Shown here: positions 1-9,084 of the stretch, piece after piece
Layout: every line of letters begins with the position of its first letter
Numbering within the stretch: the stretch's first letter is position 1
Source: Candidatus Bathyarchaeota archaeon
GTDB lineage: Archaea; Thermoproteota; CALKCG01; B24
Length of the DNA: 40,597 bases
NCBI GenBank assembly: GCA_018396755.1
Contig: JAGTQM010000016.1
Coordinates: forward strand, 1-40,597
Direction: 5' to 3'
The notes under the pieces: generated by a model
Told to the model about the DNA's origin: nothing
Database searches by the model: none
The model's input: the letters and a program-made list of their open reading frames with translations, nothing else
Position numbers and translations under genes: made by a program

Positions 1-963
1 GGTGAATTATCCACCTCCAGAGTAGAAGCAGATAGAGTTGAGTTCAAATCCGGGGTTTTCCGTGGACGTACGACCGGTGCACCAATATGTATGACTGTGA
101 GGAATTTAGACGTAGATTCAACCGCCTATGAAGAGTTTAGATTTAAACCTAGACCCGGTCACGCTGATTATCCGGCGTATATCAGATACGGCGGATTCAA
201 CGACTATAGAGGTGGGGGATTATTCTCAGGACGTATGACTGTAGCATATGTCATGGCTGGAGCTGTAGCTAAAAAACTACTTTCAAAAATAGGTGTTGAA
301 GTATACGCACACACAGTCCAAATAGGCTGTGTTAAACTTAAGAGAGAAGTAAACTTGGAAGAGCTTAAAACTAAGGTCTATAATAGCCGGGTCAGATGCG
401 TAGATCAAAAGCTGTCTGAGGAAATGGAACGTGTTATACTGGAGGCCGCGGCTAAATCCGATAGCGTTGGAGGCGTTGTTGAAGGCTTAGCGTTTAATGT
501 TCCAGCTGGTTTAGGAGATCCATTATTTGGAAGCATCGATGGAGATATTGCCCGTTTACTGTTCAATATTCCTGCAGTTAAAGCTGTGGAATTTGGAGCT
601 GGTGTTAAAGCGGCATCTATGATGGGTTCTGAGTTTAACGACCAGTATGTTTATAGGAATGGTAGAGTAGAGACTCTGACCAATAATTCAGGCGGTGTTT
701 TAGGAGGTTTATCTAACGGTATGCCTATAGTGGTTAGAGTATCCTTTAAACCAACCCCCTCAGTAGCCATGAGACAGAAGACGATAGATCTGCTTAAAAA
801 AGAGAATACCTTCATAGAGATTAAAGGTAGATACGACCCTTGCGTAGTTCCACGGGCGGTACCGGTTGTTGAAGCTTGTTTAGCACTCGTAATAGCAGAC
901 CACTGTTTAACACTAGGATCTATACCAAAAGTTTTTGAGAATGCTCAAGAACAGAACGTATGA
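1..963 (+). CDS. aroC: Chorismate synthase, 5' end missing
   Basis: Converts 5-enolpyruvylshikimate 3-phosphate to chorismate, the last common step of aromatic amino acid synthesis; the enzyme needs reduced FMN. The reading frame is open from base 1, and the residues before the first ATG (position 91) already match the family (GVFRGRTTGAPI), so the true start lies outside the window and about 50 residues are missing. Visible family segments are RPGHADY, the DYRGGG-type glycine-rich stretch, NNSGGVLGGLSNG and VSFKPTPS. The segment after DYRGGG reads LFSGRMT where many homologues have RSSGRET. The stop at 961-963 lies 25 bases before the likely start of pheA, so the two genes are probably co-transcribed. 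Identification is firm. Confidence 0.95.
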   Translation, partial: GELSTSRVEADRVEFKSGVFRGRTTGAPICMTVRNLDVDSTAYEEFRFKPRPGHADYPAYIRYGGFNDYRGGGLFSGRMTVAYVMAGAVAKKLLSKIGVEVYAHTVQIGCVKLKREVNLEELKTKVYNSRVRCVDQKLSEEMERVILEAAAKSDSVGGVVEGLAFNVPAGLGDPLFGSIDGDIARLLFNIPAVKAVEFGAGVKAASMMGSEFNDQYVYRNGRVETLTNNSGGVLGGLSNGMPIVVRVSFKPTPSVAMRQKTIDLLKKENTFIEIKGRYDPCVVPRAVPVVEACLALVIADHCLTLGSIPKVFENAQEQNV

Positions 964-988
964 ATCACTTTTAAAGGTGGAGATTTTA

Positions 989-2080
989 TTGGAAATAGAA
1001 GAATTGAGAAAACGCATAGATCAAGTGGATTCAGAATTACTTAAGCTCCTCAAAGAGAGGTCTAAATTGGCAAGTAAGATTCTAGAAGCTAAGAAGAAAC
1101 TAGGTTTACCGTTTAAAGACGTTAAGCGCGAGATGGAAATACTTGAAAGCATAAGAACCAAAGCTATAGGCCTCGCTTTAGATCCAACGCTTACAGAGGA
1201 GATTTTCAAAAGAATAATCGGTCTATCCACATCATCCCAACGTGACATTAGCCTAGCCTATTTGGGACCTAAAGGCTCATTTACAGAAATGGCTGCTAGA
1301 AAGTTTCTAAACGAAGCTAGTATACAGTATGTAGCTAAGCCGACTATACGTGAAGTCTTCAGAAGCGTTGAAGCTGGTGACGTAGACATGGGAGTGGTAC
1401 CTGTTGAAAATTCTATCGAAGGATCTGTAAATGCTACACTAGACCTCCTTTTAGATACACCCTTAAAAATATACGGTGAAGTAGAACTTAGAATAGATCA
1501 TTGTTTACTAGCGGGGTCGGGGTCTACGGTAGAAGATATAAGAGTTGTCTTCTCACATCCCCAAGCTATAGCTCAATGTAGAGCCTTTCTTGAAACGGTA
1601 ATTCCCCAAGCTGAAATAGTGGAAGTAAATAGTACTTCTAAGGCTGCTGAAATCGTGAGAAACTTGCGTGGAGCCGCTGCTATAGCGTCAGAGTATACCG
1701 CCTCCATATATGGCTTAGAGGTTTTAGCTAGATCCATACAAGACTACCATAACAATTACACGAGGTTTCTCGTTTTAAGTTTAAAGGAGCATCAACCTAC
1801 TGGTTTTGATAAGACATCACTCATATTTTCAGTTCCTAATAAACCCGGTGCTCTCTATAAGGCATTAGAGCCATTTGCCTCAAAAAACGTAAATCTTAGT
1901 AAGATAGAGTCTAGGCCAACTAGAGGTAAACCTTGGGACTACGTATTCTACATGGATATGGAGGGTCATAGATTCAACAGCAATGTGAGCGAAGCCATAG
2001 ATGAACTTGAAGCTAGGGCCAGTTTTCTGAAGGTTTTAGGAAGCTACCCAATGGCTAGGAGGAGATCTGAAAGTGCTTAG
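989..2080 (+). CDS. pheA: Chorismate mutase / prephenate dehydratase (P-protein) with ACT domain
   Basis: Bifunctional enzyme turning chorismate into prephenate and then phenylpyruvate for phenylalanine synthesis. An all-helical chorismate mutase domain (about residues 1-85, RKRIDQVDSELLKLLKERSK) is followed by a prephenate dehydratase domain that starts at LAYLGPKGSFTE and contains the catalytic NNYTRF motif, then a C-terminal ACT domain with the ESRPTRG phenylalanine-binding motif, so end-product inhibition is expected. I prefer the TTG at 989 to the ATG at 935: it follows AAAGGTGG by 8 bases and starts right at the mutase helix, whereas 935 would overlap aroC. The end overlaps the next gene by 8 bases, suggesting translational coupling. 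Linkage to aroC fits the pathway. Confidence 0.93.
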   Translation: MEIEELRKRIDQVDSELLKLLKERSKLASKILEAKKKLGLPFKDVKREMEILESIRTKAIGLALDPTLTEEIFKRIIGLSTSSQRDISLAYLGPKGSFTEMAARKFLNEASIQYVAKPTIREVFRSVEAGDVDMGVVPVENSIEGSVNATLDLLLDTPLKIYGEVELRIDHCLLAGSGSTVEDIRVVFSHPQAIAQCRAFLETVIPQAEIVEVNSTSKAAEIVRNLRGAAAIASEYTASIYGLEVLARSIQDYHNNYTRFLVLSLKEHQPTGFDKTSLIFSVPNKPGALYKALEPFASKNVNLSKIESRPTRGKPWDYVFYMDMEGHRFNSNVSEAIDELEARASFLKVLGSYPMARRRSESA

Positions 2081-3332
2081 AAGATTCCTAGAAGAAGTTG
2101 ATACGGTTTATGTAGAAGATGAAGTGGATCCAGACTACGGTTTTACAGAATACCTTAAGAAGACCGATTCCCCTGTAGTATTCCGAAAAGTGAAAGGGTA
2201 TCCAAATTTAAATGCTGTGGGAAACCTTTGTGGCTCTAGAAGGATTGTATCTAAAGCCTTAAAAGTGCCATATGAGAGTATTCAGGAAGCTTGGGCTGAT
2301 GCTCTAGAAAATCCTAAACCCTACGAATATGTGGACTCTGCTGAATTCACGGAAAATATTTACGAGAAACCCGACATTGTAAAATATCTACCATTTCCAA
2401 TATTCTACCGAGGCCTTAGAAGACGTTATGCAACTGGAACAATAGTGTTAGCCAGAGATCCGGAAACTGGTAGAATGAATGCATCATTCCATAGGCTTAT
2501 GCTACTTGAAAAAAATAGGTTGGCCATAAGAATAGTTCCAAGAGACCTTTACAGGTTTTACATCCTCAACCGTGAATCTAATAGGGATACAAAAGTCGCC
2601 GTAGTATCAGGTGTTCACCCAACTATATGCATGGCTGCTGCCACTTCATACCCCGACCTAAACGAGTTGCAAATTGCGAGGGTCTTCCATGAATTTAAAT
2701 GTGTAAACGTAGATGGGCTTGATGTACCAGCTGAAGCGGAAATTGTCATGGTGGGTAGAATTCTTAAAGATGAGGAAGCTGACGAAGGACCGTTTGTAGA
2801 CCTCACTGAGACCATTGATGCTGTTAGAAGACAGCCGATCTTAGAGGTTGAAAAGCTCTATATGAGAAATAAGCCAATCTGGCACTTGATCTTACCCGGA
2901 GGTTTAGAGCATAAACATTTAATGGGTGTTCCGCAGGAGGCTAGAATGCTTAAGATAATCAGAAACACCGTGCCTACAGTTAAAAGAGTATATCTCACGG
3001 TTGGCGGTTGTTGCTGGCTTCACGCGGTTGTCGCAATTAGGAAGATGCATGAGGGTGATGGTAAAAATGCTGGTTTAGCCGCTTTAGCAGCCCATCCAAG
3101 CCTGAAAATGGCGGTGGTTGTAGACGACGATATAGACGTTGAAAATCCCAACGATGTTGAATGGGCTTTAGCGACAAGATTACAACCCGATAAAGGTGTT
3201 GTGGTAATTTCAGGCGTTAGAGGTTCAAGTCTAGATCCATCGCAGGGGAAGACAGGTTTAACATCTAAATGGATTATAGATGCAACTATCCCACTGGAAG
3301 CTGGTGTAAACTCTTTCAGGAGGATCATCTAG
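2073..3332 (+). CDS. UbiD-family decarboxylase, probable anhydromevalonate phosphate decarboxylase
   Basis: A 419-residue UbiD-family protein; the family uses prenylated FMN to decarboxylate unsaturated acids. The segment DEGPFVDLTETID holds the acidic residues typical of the family. Because the next two genes encode both subunits of phosphomevalonate dehydratase, the best assignment is the archaeal enzyme that converts trans-anhydromevalonate 5-phosphate to isopentenyl phosphate. The start is GTG at 2073, inside the end of pheA, behind AGGAGGAGAT (2057-2066). A UbiX-type flavin prenyltransferase must exist elsewhere in the genome to make the cofactor; none is in this window. Family is certain, substrate is inferred from context. 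A hydroxybenzoate-type UbiD is the alternative. Confidence 0.88.
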   Translation: MLRRFLEEVDTVYVEDEVDPDYGFTEYLKKTDSPVVFRKVKGYPNLNAVGNLCGSRRIVSKALKVPYESIQEAWADALENPKPYEYVDSAEFTENIYEKPDIVKYLPFPIFYRGLRRRYATGTIVLARDPETGRMNASFHRLMLLEKNRLAIRIVPRDLYRFYILNRESNRDTKVAVVSGVHPTICMAAATSYPDLNELQIARVFHEFKCVNVDGLDVPAEAEIVMVGRILKDEEADEGPFVDLTETIDAVRRQPILEVEKLYMRNKPIWHLILPGGLEHKHLMGVPQEARMLKIIRNTVPTVKRVYLTVGGCCWLHAVVAIRKMHEGDGKNAGLAALAAHPSLKMAVVVDDDIDVENPNDVEWALATRLQPDKGVVVISGVRGSSLDPSQGKTGLTSKWIIDATIPLEAGVNSFRRII

Positions 3333-3335
3333 ACC

Positions 3336-4532
3336 TTGTATTTGACGAACGAGGAAGAACGTATTCTTAAGGGAGAGGAGGGCTATGCTAAGCAGAAGGC
3401 TATGGAAATCGTCACGGCATTAGGCGACATATACGGTGCTGACAGGCTCATACCAATATCTTCAGCTCAAATCGCAGGTGTAAGCTATACGTCTCTAGGA
3501 GATGAAGGCATAGAGTGGCTTGAATCTCTACGGGATTGCCATGTAGCTGTACCAGCTACGCTGAATCCAGCTAGTATAGACCTTGAGAATTGGCGAGACA
3601 TGGGTGTATCCTCCGAATACGCTTGTAAACAGCTTAGAATAATAAACGCATATAGGCAATTGGGGGTTAAACCCATATGTTCTTGTACCCCATATCTTGT
3701 AGGTGTAATCCCTAGGTTTGGTGAACATATAGTTTGGTCTGAATCTTCAGCGGTATGCTATGCGAACTCGGTTTTAGGTGCTAGAACAAATCGAGAAGGC
3801 GGTCCTTCAGCGTTAGCCTCAGCCATAGTGGGTAAAACACCTAACTATGGATACCATCTGGATGAGAATCGTAAAGCTACAGTACTGATCAACGTAAACG
3901 TTAAACTTGAAACGTTAAGCGACTATAGCACTTTAGGTTATTTGGTGGGTGAGACTATAGGCTCAGGTGTCCCATATTTTCGAGGTTTAAAGCCTCTTCG
4001 TAGTGAAGAGCTTAAAGCCTTAGGGGCTGGTTTAGGGACAACAGGCAGCATTGCCCTATATCATGCTGAAGAGGTTACACCTGAATACGCGAAGGTATTA
4101 ACTGGTCAAGTTGAAAGATTGAACTTCACAGATAGAGACCTTAGAGAGGTTTGCGATGAGCATTTTAAACCAGTAAATGGTTCTGTAGAGCTGGTGGCTA
4201 TAGGCTGCCCACACATGTCTCTAGTAGAGCTTGAAGAAGCGGCTAAAGTTCTCAAAAATAGACGTGTAAGGAAAGATCGTAAACTCTGGCTCTTCACGTC
4301 TATAGCCGTAAAAAGATTGGCTGAAAGATGCAATCTACTTGATATTATAAGAAGAGCTGGTGGAGAAGTTTACACGGACTGCTGTATGGCTTTAGCCCCA
4401 CTTAAAAGCCTAGGCGTTAAAAACATCGCTGTAGATAGTGCTAAAGCCGCCTTTTATACACGTCTCTTAACGCGTGTAGACGTATTCTTTGGGAACCTTA
4501 AAAACTGTATAGACTCCATTACAGAGGTTTGA
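3336..4532 (+). CDS. Phosphomevalonate dehydratase large subunit (aconitase X catalytic)
   Basis: Aconitase-X large subunit; with the small subunit next door it dehydrates (R)-mevalonate 5-phosphate to trans-anhydromevalonate 5-phosphate in the modified archaeal mevalonate pathway. Length (398 residues) and motifs fit: ISSAQIAGVSY near the N-terminus, SCTPYL, SESSAVCYANSVLGART, GCPHMSL and TDCCMA, which supply the cysteines expected to hold the Fe-S cluster. The start is TTG at 3336, 12 bases after AGGAGG (3318-3323); a second in-frame TTG lies at 3342. It starts 3 bases after the decarboxylase stop and its stop overlaps the small-subunit start (TGATG). Split subunits in this order are the usual archaeal arrangement. 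Confidence 0.93.
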   Translation: MYLTNEEERILKGEEGYAKQKAMEIVTALGDIYGADRLIPISSAQIAGVSYTSLGDEGIEWLESLRDCHVAVPATLNPASIDLENWRDMGVSSEYACKQLRIINAYRQLGVKPICSCTPYLVGVIPRFGEHIVWSESSAVCYANSVLGARTNREGGPSALASAIVGKTPNYGYHLDENRKATVLINVNVKLETLSDYSTLGYLVGETIGSGVPYFRGLKPLRSEELKALGAGLGTTGSIALYHAEEVTPEYAKVLTGQVERLNFTDRDLREVCDEHFKPVNGSVELVAIGCPHMSLVELEEAAKVLKNRRVRKDRKLWLFTSIAVKRLAERCNLLDIIRRAGGEVYTDCCMALAPLKSLGVKNIAVDSAKAAFYTRLLTRVDVFFGNLKNCIDSITEV

Positions 4533-4930
4533 TGAAAATGATTATAAGATGTAGGAGTATATCTAAAGGGTATGGGGAAGGCTACGCTCTAGTATCTCCC
4601 AAACCTATCAGCTTCTTCGGTCAAATCGATAGAACTACCGGGGTTGTATGCGATGAAAACCACCCACTTTATGGGGAGTCTATAGCCGGCAGAGTCTTAG
4701 TCTTCCAAAGCGGTAGAGGCTCAACAGTAGGCTCATACGTTATCTACGGTTTAGCTAAGAGGGGGAAGGCTCCATCGGCTATGATATGTATGGAAGCTGA
4801 ACCGATAGTTGCTGTTGGGGCTATAATCTCGAGAATACCTATGGTCGATAGACCTGAAAAAAATGTGTTTAAAAACGGGGTTTTTGTAAGAGTTTACGCT
4901 GATAGAGGCTTTGTAGAGGTTTTAGATTAA
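4532..4930 (+). CDS. Phosphomevalonate dehydratase small subunit (aconitase X swivel, DUF126)
   Basis: Swivel-domain subunit that completes the aconitase-X active site formed with the preceding gene. About 132 residues, normal for the family. Recognisable segments are RSISKGYGEG, PISFFGQIDRTTG, the GRGSTVGSY loop whose serine is the expected catalytic base, and a C-terminal IISRIPMVD stretch. The ATG at 4532 overlaps the large-subunit stop; another ATG at 4538 has better spacing to AGAGGT (4523-4528), so the first two residues are uncertain. It closes the forward operon and its last 9 bases overlap the end of the convergent gene on the other strand. Confidence 0.92.
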   Translation: MKMIIRCRSISKGYGEGYALVSPKPISFFGQIDRTTGVVCDENHPLYGESIAGRVLVFQSGRGSTVGSYVIYGLAKRGKAPSAMICMEAEPIVAVGAIISRIPMVDRPEKNVFKNGVFVRVYADRGFVEVLD

Positions 4931-5488
4931 CCTTTTCACGCTTTTCTCGAGACTATGTGAAATATTTAAAATAGACTCTGTTAATCCTCTACCGTCCAAA
5001 CCGTAAAATGCTATATTCAACCCTTCAGATACTATCAACCCTTCCAGTAGTTCCATGAAAATCCCCATACCCACAGCTCTAACATTGGTTTCTGCGATTC
5101 GGCGTGAGGTAAACTCTACTCCACAGGATGGGCTTCCTTCAATACCTATAATAGCTAATACCTCTATTTTAGGTTCTGTTGAAAGCTCTTTAAATGCCTT
5201 CAAATCTCGAAGAACGTTCTCCGCTAAAGTCCTACAGTGCTCTATAAATCCGGGTAGCAGTTCATAGTCATCACGGGTCATAGGTCTCCTAGGATTTCCC
5301 AGTAAGCCAAACTCTGGACATGGAAGTTGATATAAACCAACCCCCATCAATTTAAGTCTTTCAAGAAAATCTGATACGAAGCCTTCAGTCCAAGCACCTG
5401 AATCACCTTCCCAAAACCATCGAGTTGCTTGATTAAGTATGCAGTGGGCTACAGCTACTACGTAGTTTGAATTGGTGTATTTGCTCAA
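4922..5488 (-). CDS. TudS-related putative desulfidase (CD3072/COG5418-like)
   Basis: A 188-residue protein with three well-spaced cysteine motifs: HCILNQ (C16), LPCPEFG (C57) and GIEGSPSCGV (C122). This spacing matches the DUF523/TudS superfamily, in which three cysteines hold a [4Fe-4S] cluster that accepts sulfur from thiolated substrates. The HCILN and PCPE forms point to the TudS-related branch rather than true thiouracil desulfidase. No signal peptide or membrane segment is visible. The start is TTG at 5488, with AAGGAGGGG about 17 bases upstream, a rather long spacing. Monocistronic, convergent with the mevalonate operon. Substrate is unknown; family assignment rests on motif memory. 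Confidence 0.72.
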   Translation of the reverse strand: MSKYTNSNYVVAVAHCILNQATRWFWEGDSGAWTEGFVSDFLERLKLMGVGLYQLPCPEFGLLGNPRRPMTRDDYELLPGFIEHCRTLAENVLRDLKAFKELSTEPKIEVLAIIGIEGSPSCGVEFTSRRIAETNVRAVGMGIFMELLEGLIVSEGLNIAFYGLDGRGLTESILNISHSLEKSVKRLI

Positions 5489-5609
5489 ACATCTAGTTTG
5501 AAATGCCCCTCCTTGTTTAATCGTACGCCCACACCCTACTTTCTATAATCAGCTGACTCTCAAATTAAGCATATGCTATAATCAAACGTAGACTAGGCTT
5601 CACCTAGGG

Positions 5610-6965
5610 TCATTCTCTAACCGTTTCGTACAGTCTATTCATAGTTTTCAACGCTGTTTCAACCATTATGTCGCCGGCTTCAGGTGTTAAAATATTTGGG
5701 CCTATCGTAGTTTCATAGCTTCCTGAAGACGTTAAATCACCTTCCTCTCTAAACGCTTTAACCGTTGGAACATACCCTATGTAGTCATTGGCAAGCTCGC
5801 ATATGAACGTGTATTTGAAAGGCGACTCCTTCTTTATCTTCAAACCGTGTTCTACGAATATTTCACCTGGAAGCCCAACTAGAGCTACTAAATCGCCTAC
5901 GCCTAGTACTTGAACCCATGTTTTAACGTACTTTGGAGCATTTAGAAACGTATCCAACTTAGGGTGGAAGAAGTACTTTAAAGCGTAGTGCCGCATATTA
6001 ACGGCTTTAACTTCTCCTCTTGCAAGTTTCGATGCGAACTTCAACTCCTCCTCTGTGGGGAACCTCCTTGGGATTACAACCTCCTCCATGGATGCCGTCA
6101 GTTTAAACCGGTTTTTAAAATGCATCTGATTCCAAGCCCATATTGTTTTCCCAGCTAGAAGACACGCTACGCGTTCAGCGTGTCCGAAGAGCCTATTCAC
6201 ATCTCTATGAGGCTTCATAGCGTCGAACATTATAACATCTCCACATGCGCCATTAGTCAGCATCGCTACAAACTCTTCACCCCTAATACACTGTATGATG
6301 TTTGAAAATACGCCGAAGTAGTCTGCTGAAATCGTATACATGTCCTCCCTCTTCTCAGTAGGACTTAAACCAGCATAATGCATAGCGTAATTCGCCATTA
6401 AGCCTATAGTATCACCGTTCAGTTTTCTAACACATAGAACGTTGATCTCAGGGTCGATTGGACCGGCTGGTTTAACAATATTGGGGTTTAAAACGCCCGG
6501 GTTTGTCCACACAGTTCCATCTTTCATGTAGAAACGCCTATTCCCCAAAGGTTTAGCCTCCTCCTCCCTTTCAACGCCTAATTCAGCGTCTGTAAGCCTG
6601 TTTACCGCCAGCTGCACGGCATCTACGATTCTACGTGTTAAAAACCCTCCATAATCCATGTCTTCTACATCAGGACCAGTATGAGTATGCGTACAGCAGA
6701 TTAAAACGTTTGAAGGCGCTATCCCAGTACGCTCGTAAATCATATGTTTCGCCTTATCCAAATACCTACGTTCAATACCGATCAAATCGCAGACGACAAC
6801 AGCCAGCCTAGTCTCACAATCGTCTAGAACAAGAGCCTTTGCAAAGAGGGGGTCATGAATATCCCTCGCAACCCTCTCCTCAAAGTAGCCGGAAATCCTA
6901 ATACCCAGAGGAGGGGTAACATCTACAATAGCAGCTCCAGCCTTTAAACAACCCACAGCAAACAC
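5610..6965 (-). CDS. Neutral/alkaline ceramidase N-terminal-like hydrolase
   Basis: A 451-residue protein matching the neutral/alkaline non-lysosomal ceramidase domain: AIVDVTPPLGIRISGYF near the N-terminus, the metal-binding CTHTHTGPDVE motif (H93, H95), TNGACGDV, and ELANDYIGYVPT with a following GSYETT. In eukaryotes and some bacteria the fold is a zinc amidase that cleaves ceramide, but the many archaeal and bacterial homologues of this size lack the C-terminal domain and their substrates are unknown; archaea do not make ceramide. There is no signal peptide, so it probably acts in the cytoplasm. The start is GTG at 6965 in an AT-rich context without a clear ribosome binding site. No obvious partner gene. 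Confidence 0.8.
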   Translation of the reverse strand: MFAVGCLKAGAAIVDVTPPLGIRISGYFEERVARDIHDPLFAKALVLDDCETRLAVVVCDLIGIERRYLDKAKHMIYERTGIAPSNVLICCTHTHTGPDVEDMDYGGFLTRRIVDAVQLAVNRLTDAELGVEREEEAKPLGNRRFYMKDGTVWTNPGVLNPNIVKPAGPIDPEINVLCVRKLNGDTIGLMANYAMHYAGLSPTEKREDMYTISADYFGVFSNIIQCIRGEEFVAMLTNGACGDVIMFDAMKPHRDVNRLFGHAERVACLLAGKTIWAWNQMHFKNRFKLTASMEEVVIPRRFPTEEELKFASKLARGEVKAVNMRHYALKYFFHPKLDTFLNAPKYVKTWVQVLGVGDLVALVGLPGEIFVEHGLKIKKESPFKYTFICELANDYIGYVPTVKAFREEGDLTSSGSYETTIGPNILTPEAGDIMVETALKTMNRLYETVRE

Positions 6966-7092
6966 CTTAAAATTCTTTTAATATCTCTTCCTTAAAAATC
7001 CATAGCTGTCTCAATTGTAATGAAGTTTCCATTTTGGAGCAGTCGGGGTAAAATACGAAAAATATTTACGTGTATTTCGAGTTTCCATATCA

Positions 7093-7890
7093 TTAAATGG
7101 GTATTTTCAGTCCGTCTGGGCCACGCTTATAGATGCCAAGTTCAGACATTTTAGTCAGTTGATTGTTCGAGAAAACAGGCCCATCGCTACAAACTCTATA
7201 GGGACCTAGACAGCAACTCCCACATATTCCTATTCCACACCTCATGTATGCTTCTAGACTTGCTTGAACTTTATAATTCATTTTCTTGCAATCTTGGAAG
7301 ACTTGACGTATCATAGCTGGTGGGCCACACGTGTAAATCATGTCATACCGAGGTTTAAAATTCTTAACATACCCTCTGAAAACCTCACTGATTAAACCTT
7401 TAACACCCAAACTTCCATCGTCTGTTGAAATTGTAAGCTTGCCGTTGATGAACCCCGTCAATTTATCAACCCAGAAAGCATCAGATTTACTTCTGAAGCC
7501 TATGAAAACGTCGATTTTACAATTGGAAGCGTTAAGTCTTTCAACCAGAGGAAGTAAGGCGGCTAGTCCAATTCCACCAGCTACGATGGCTACATAGCCT
7601 CCCCCCTCTCTAAATCCATTACCATAGGGTCCCCGTATGTAGAATCTATCTCCAACCTTCAATCTATGCATAGCTTCTGTAGCTTCACCAACTTTGGCAA
7701 CCGTTACGCTGCATAAATCTCCTATTCTTGAAATGCTCAGCGGAATTTCATCTACGCCAACTATCCAAACCATTAGAAACTGGCCTGGTCTAGCCTTAAA
7801 GCAGAGCTTATCCTTGAATAGGAAGGTTTTAATCTTGAAATTTTCCTCCACAACAGCTTCGACTTCAACAGGTCTTCTAACGTTTTTCAT
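7093..7890 (-). CDS. pyrK: Dihydroorotate dehydrogenase electron transfer subunit
   Basis: FAD and [2Fe-2S] subunit that passes electrons from dihydroorotate dehydrogenase to NAD+ in pyrimidine synthesis. The 265 residues show a ferredoxin-reductase fold (flavin-binding PLSISRI, RGPYGNGF; nucleotide-binding VAIVAGGIGLAALLPL and YTCGPPAMI) and a C-terminal Fe-S motif with C218, C223, C226 and C234 (RCGIGICGSC, VCSDGPVF). The ATG at 7890 sits behind a perfect AGGAGGTGA; that site is formed by the last codons and stop (AGG AGG TGA) of pyrD, so translation of the two is surely coupled. Second gene of the pyrD-pyrK operon. Confidence 0.95.
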   Translation of the reverse strand: MKNVRRPVEVEAVVEENFKIKTFLFKDKLCFKARPGQFLMVWIVGVDEIPLSISRIGDLCSVTVAKVGEATEAMHRLKVGDRFYIRGPYGNGFREGGGYVAIVAGGIGLAALLPLVERLNASNCKIDVFIGFRSKSDAFWVDKLTGFINGKLTISTDDGSLGVKGLISEVFRGYVKNFKPRYDMIYTCGPPAMIRQVFQDCKKMNYKVQASLEAYMRCGIGICGSCCLGPYRVCSDGPVFSNNQLTKMSELGIYKRGPDGLKIPI

Positions 7891-7896
7891 TTAGAC

Positions 7897-8856
7897 TCAC
7901 CTCCTATGGGCTAGCCCCCTGACCTCCTCTAAGGATTTAAAGCCCTTAAGCTCCAAAAACCTCTTCAACTCTATCGATATTTCTCTAAAAACTCTTAAGC
8001 CCCGTCTGGCTATGGCTGAGCCTATTTGAACGGCTACAGCTCCGGCCATGATAAACTCAATAACATCTCGTGCCGTTTCTACGCCGCCGCATCCGAATAC
8101 TGGGACATCTAACGTTTCGGTTATCTCATAAACGCATCTTAAAGCTATAGGTTTAATGGCTGGTCCCGATAGCCCTCCAAATACTCCAGCTAATAATGGT
8201 TTACCAGTTTCTATATCTATGACCATAGATTTTACCGTGTTTATTGCAGTTAATGCGTCAGCTCCTCCGTTAACCGCCGCCATGGCTATCGACGTTATAT
8301 CTGAAACATTTGGCGTAAGCTTCACTATGATTGGTTTATTGCTCAGATTATCTTTAAGCGTTTTAACGTAAGACTTTACAAGTTCAGGGCTCTTACCTAT
8401 TTCCGATATCCCTCCTACGTGTGGGCATGAAACGTTAAGCTCTACTGCTGAAACGGCTTTAAGTTTAGAAATGATTTTTCCCATTGTCATCAGTTCTTCT
8501 TCAGAGAAAGCGTAGATGCTTAGTATGAGAGGCACTTTTAGCCCTTTAAGTTCCTCCAATTCCTCTATGAACATCTTTAACCCTGGGTTTGGTAAACCCA
8601 TAGAGTTTACAAGTCCATATCCCAAGTCGACGATTGTAGGATTCGGGTATCCTTCTCTTGACTTAAGGCCTATAGATTTTGTGACAACACCACCTGCACC
8701 TGAGTATACAACCCTCTTAAGTAATGGCGCTGTCAAACCGAGTATTCCAGCCGCTAGGATAAGTGGATTTGGAAATTTCAAATTTAAGATTTCAACGTCT
8801 AAGAACCCATTGTACTTTCGATTAATCATCAGTCTTAAAGAGTAATTTTTCAACAT
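7897..8856 (-). CDS. pyrD: Dihydroorotate dehydrogenase, class 1B catalytic subunit
   Basis: FMN enzyme that oxidises dihydroorotate to orotate. The barrel motifs are present: NPLILAAGILG, VVTKSIGLKSREGYPNPT, NSMGLPNPG, ELNVSCPHVGG with the catalytic cysteine (C144) typical of class 1, VKLTPNVSD, and the phosphate-binding GCGGV and GSAIARRG near the C-terminus. Class 1B is supported by the pyrK partner 6 bases downstream. The ATG at 8856 gives a 10-residue lead before the usual NRKYNGFLDVEI; the internal ATG encoding residue 10 (8829) is possible but neither has a clear ribosome binding site. Upstream lies the decay zone, so pyrD heads its own transcript. Confidence 0.95.
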   Translation of the reverse strand: MLKNYSLRLMINRKYNGFLDVEILNLKFPNPLILAAGILGLTAPLLKRVVYSGAGGVVTKSIGLKSREGYPNPTIVDLGYGLVNSMGLPNPGLKMFIEELEELKGLKVPLILSIYAFSEEELMTMGKIISKLKAVSAVELNVSCPHVGGISEIGKSPELVKSYVKTLKDNLSNKPIIVKLTPNVSDITSIAMAAVNGGADALTAINTVKSMVIDIETGKPLLAGVFGGLSGPAIKPIALRCVYEITETLDVPVFGCGGVETARDVIEFIMAGAVAVQIGSAIARRGLRVFREISIELKRFLELKGFKSLEEVRGLAHRR

Positions 8857-9084
8857 ATAAATGCATATTTACAAGGTTGATACCCACTTAAATCTTCAAT
8901 GTTTACGTATTGTACCTTCCTCGAACTACCATCGTGTATATCCCCTATTTTTCCAAGTAGGGTGGGCTTACATGGTTTAGTTTTTACGAATAGAAGCACA
9001 TGCAGTCCAGGTTTTGGGAAATAAAAGGGTTTAAAAAATTATAGAGTATTTAACACGTTATTTACGAATGTTGACCTTATTTCG

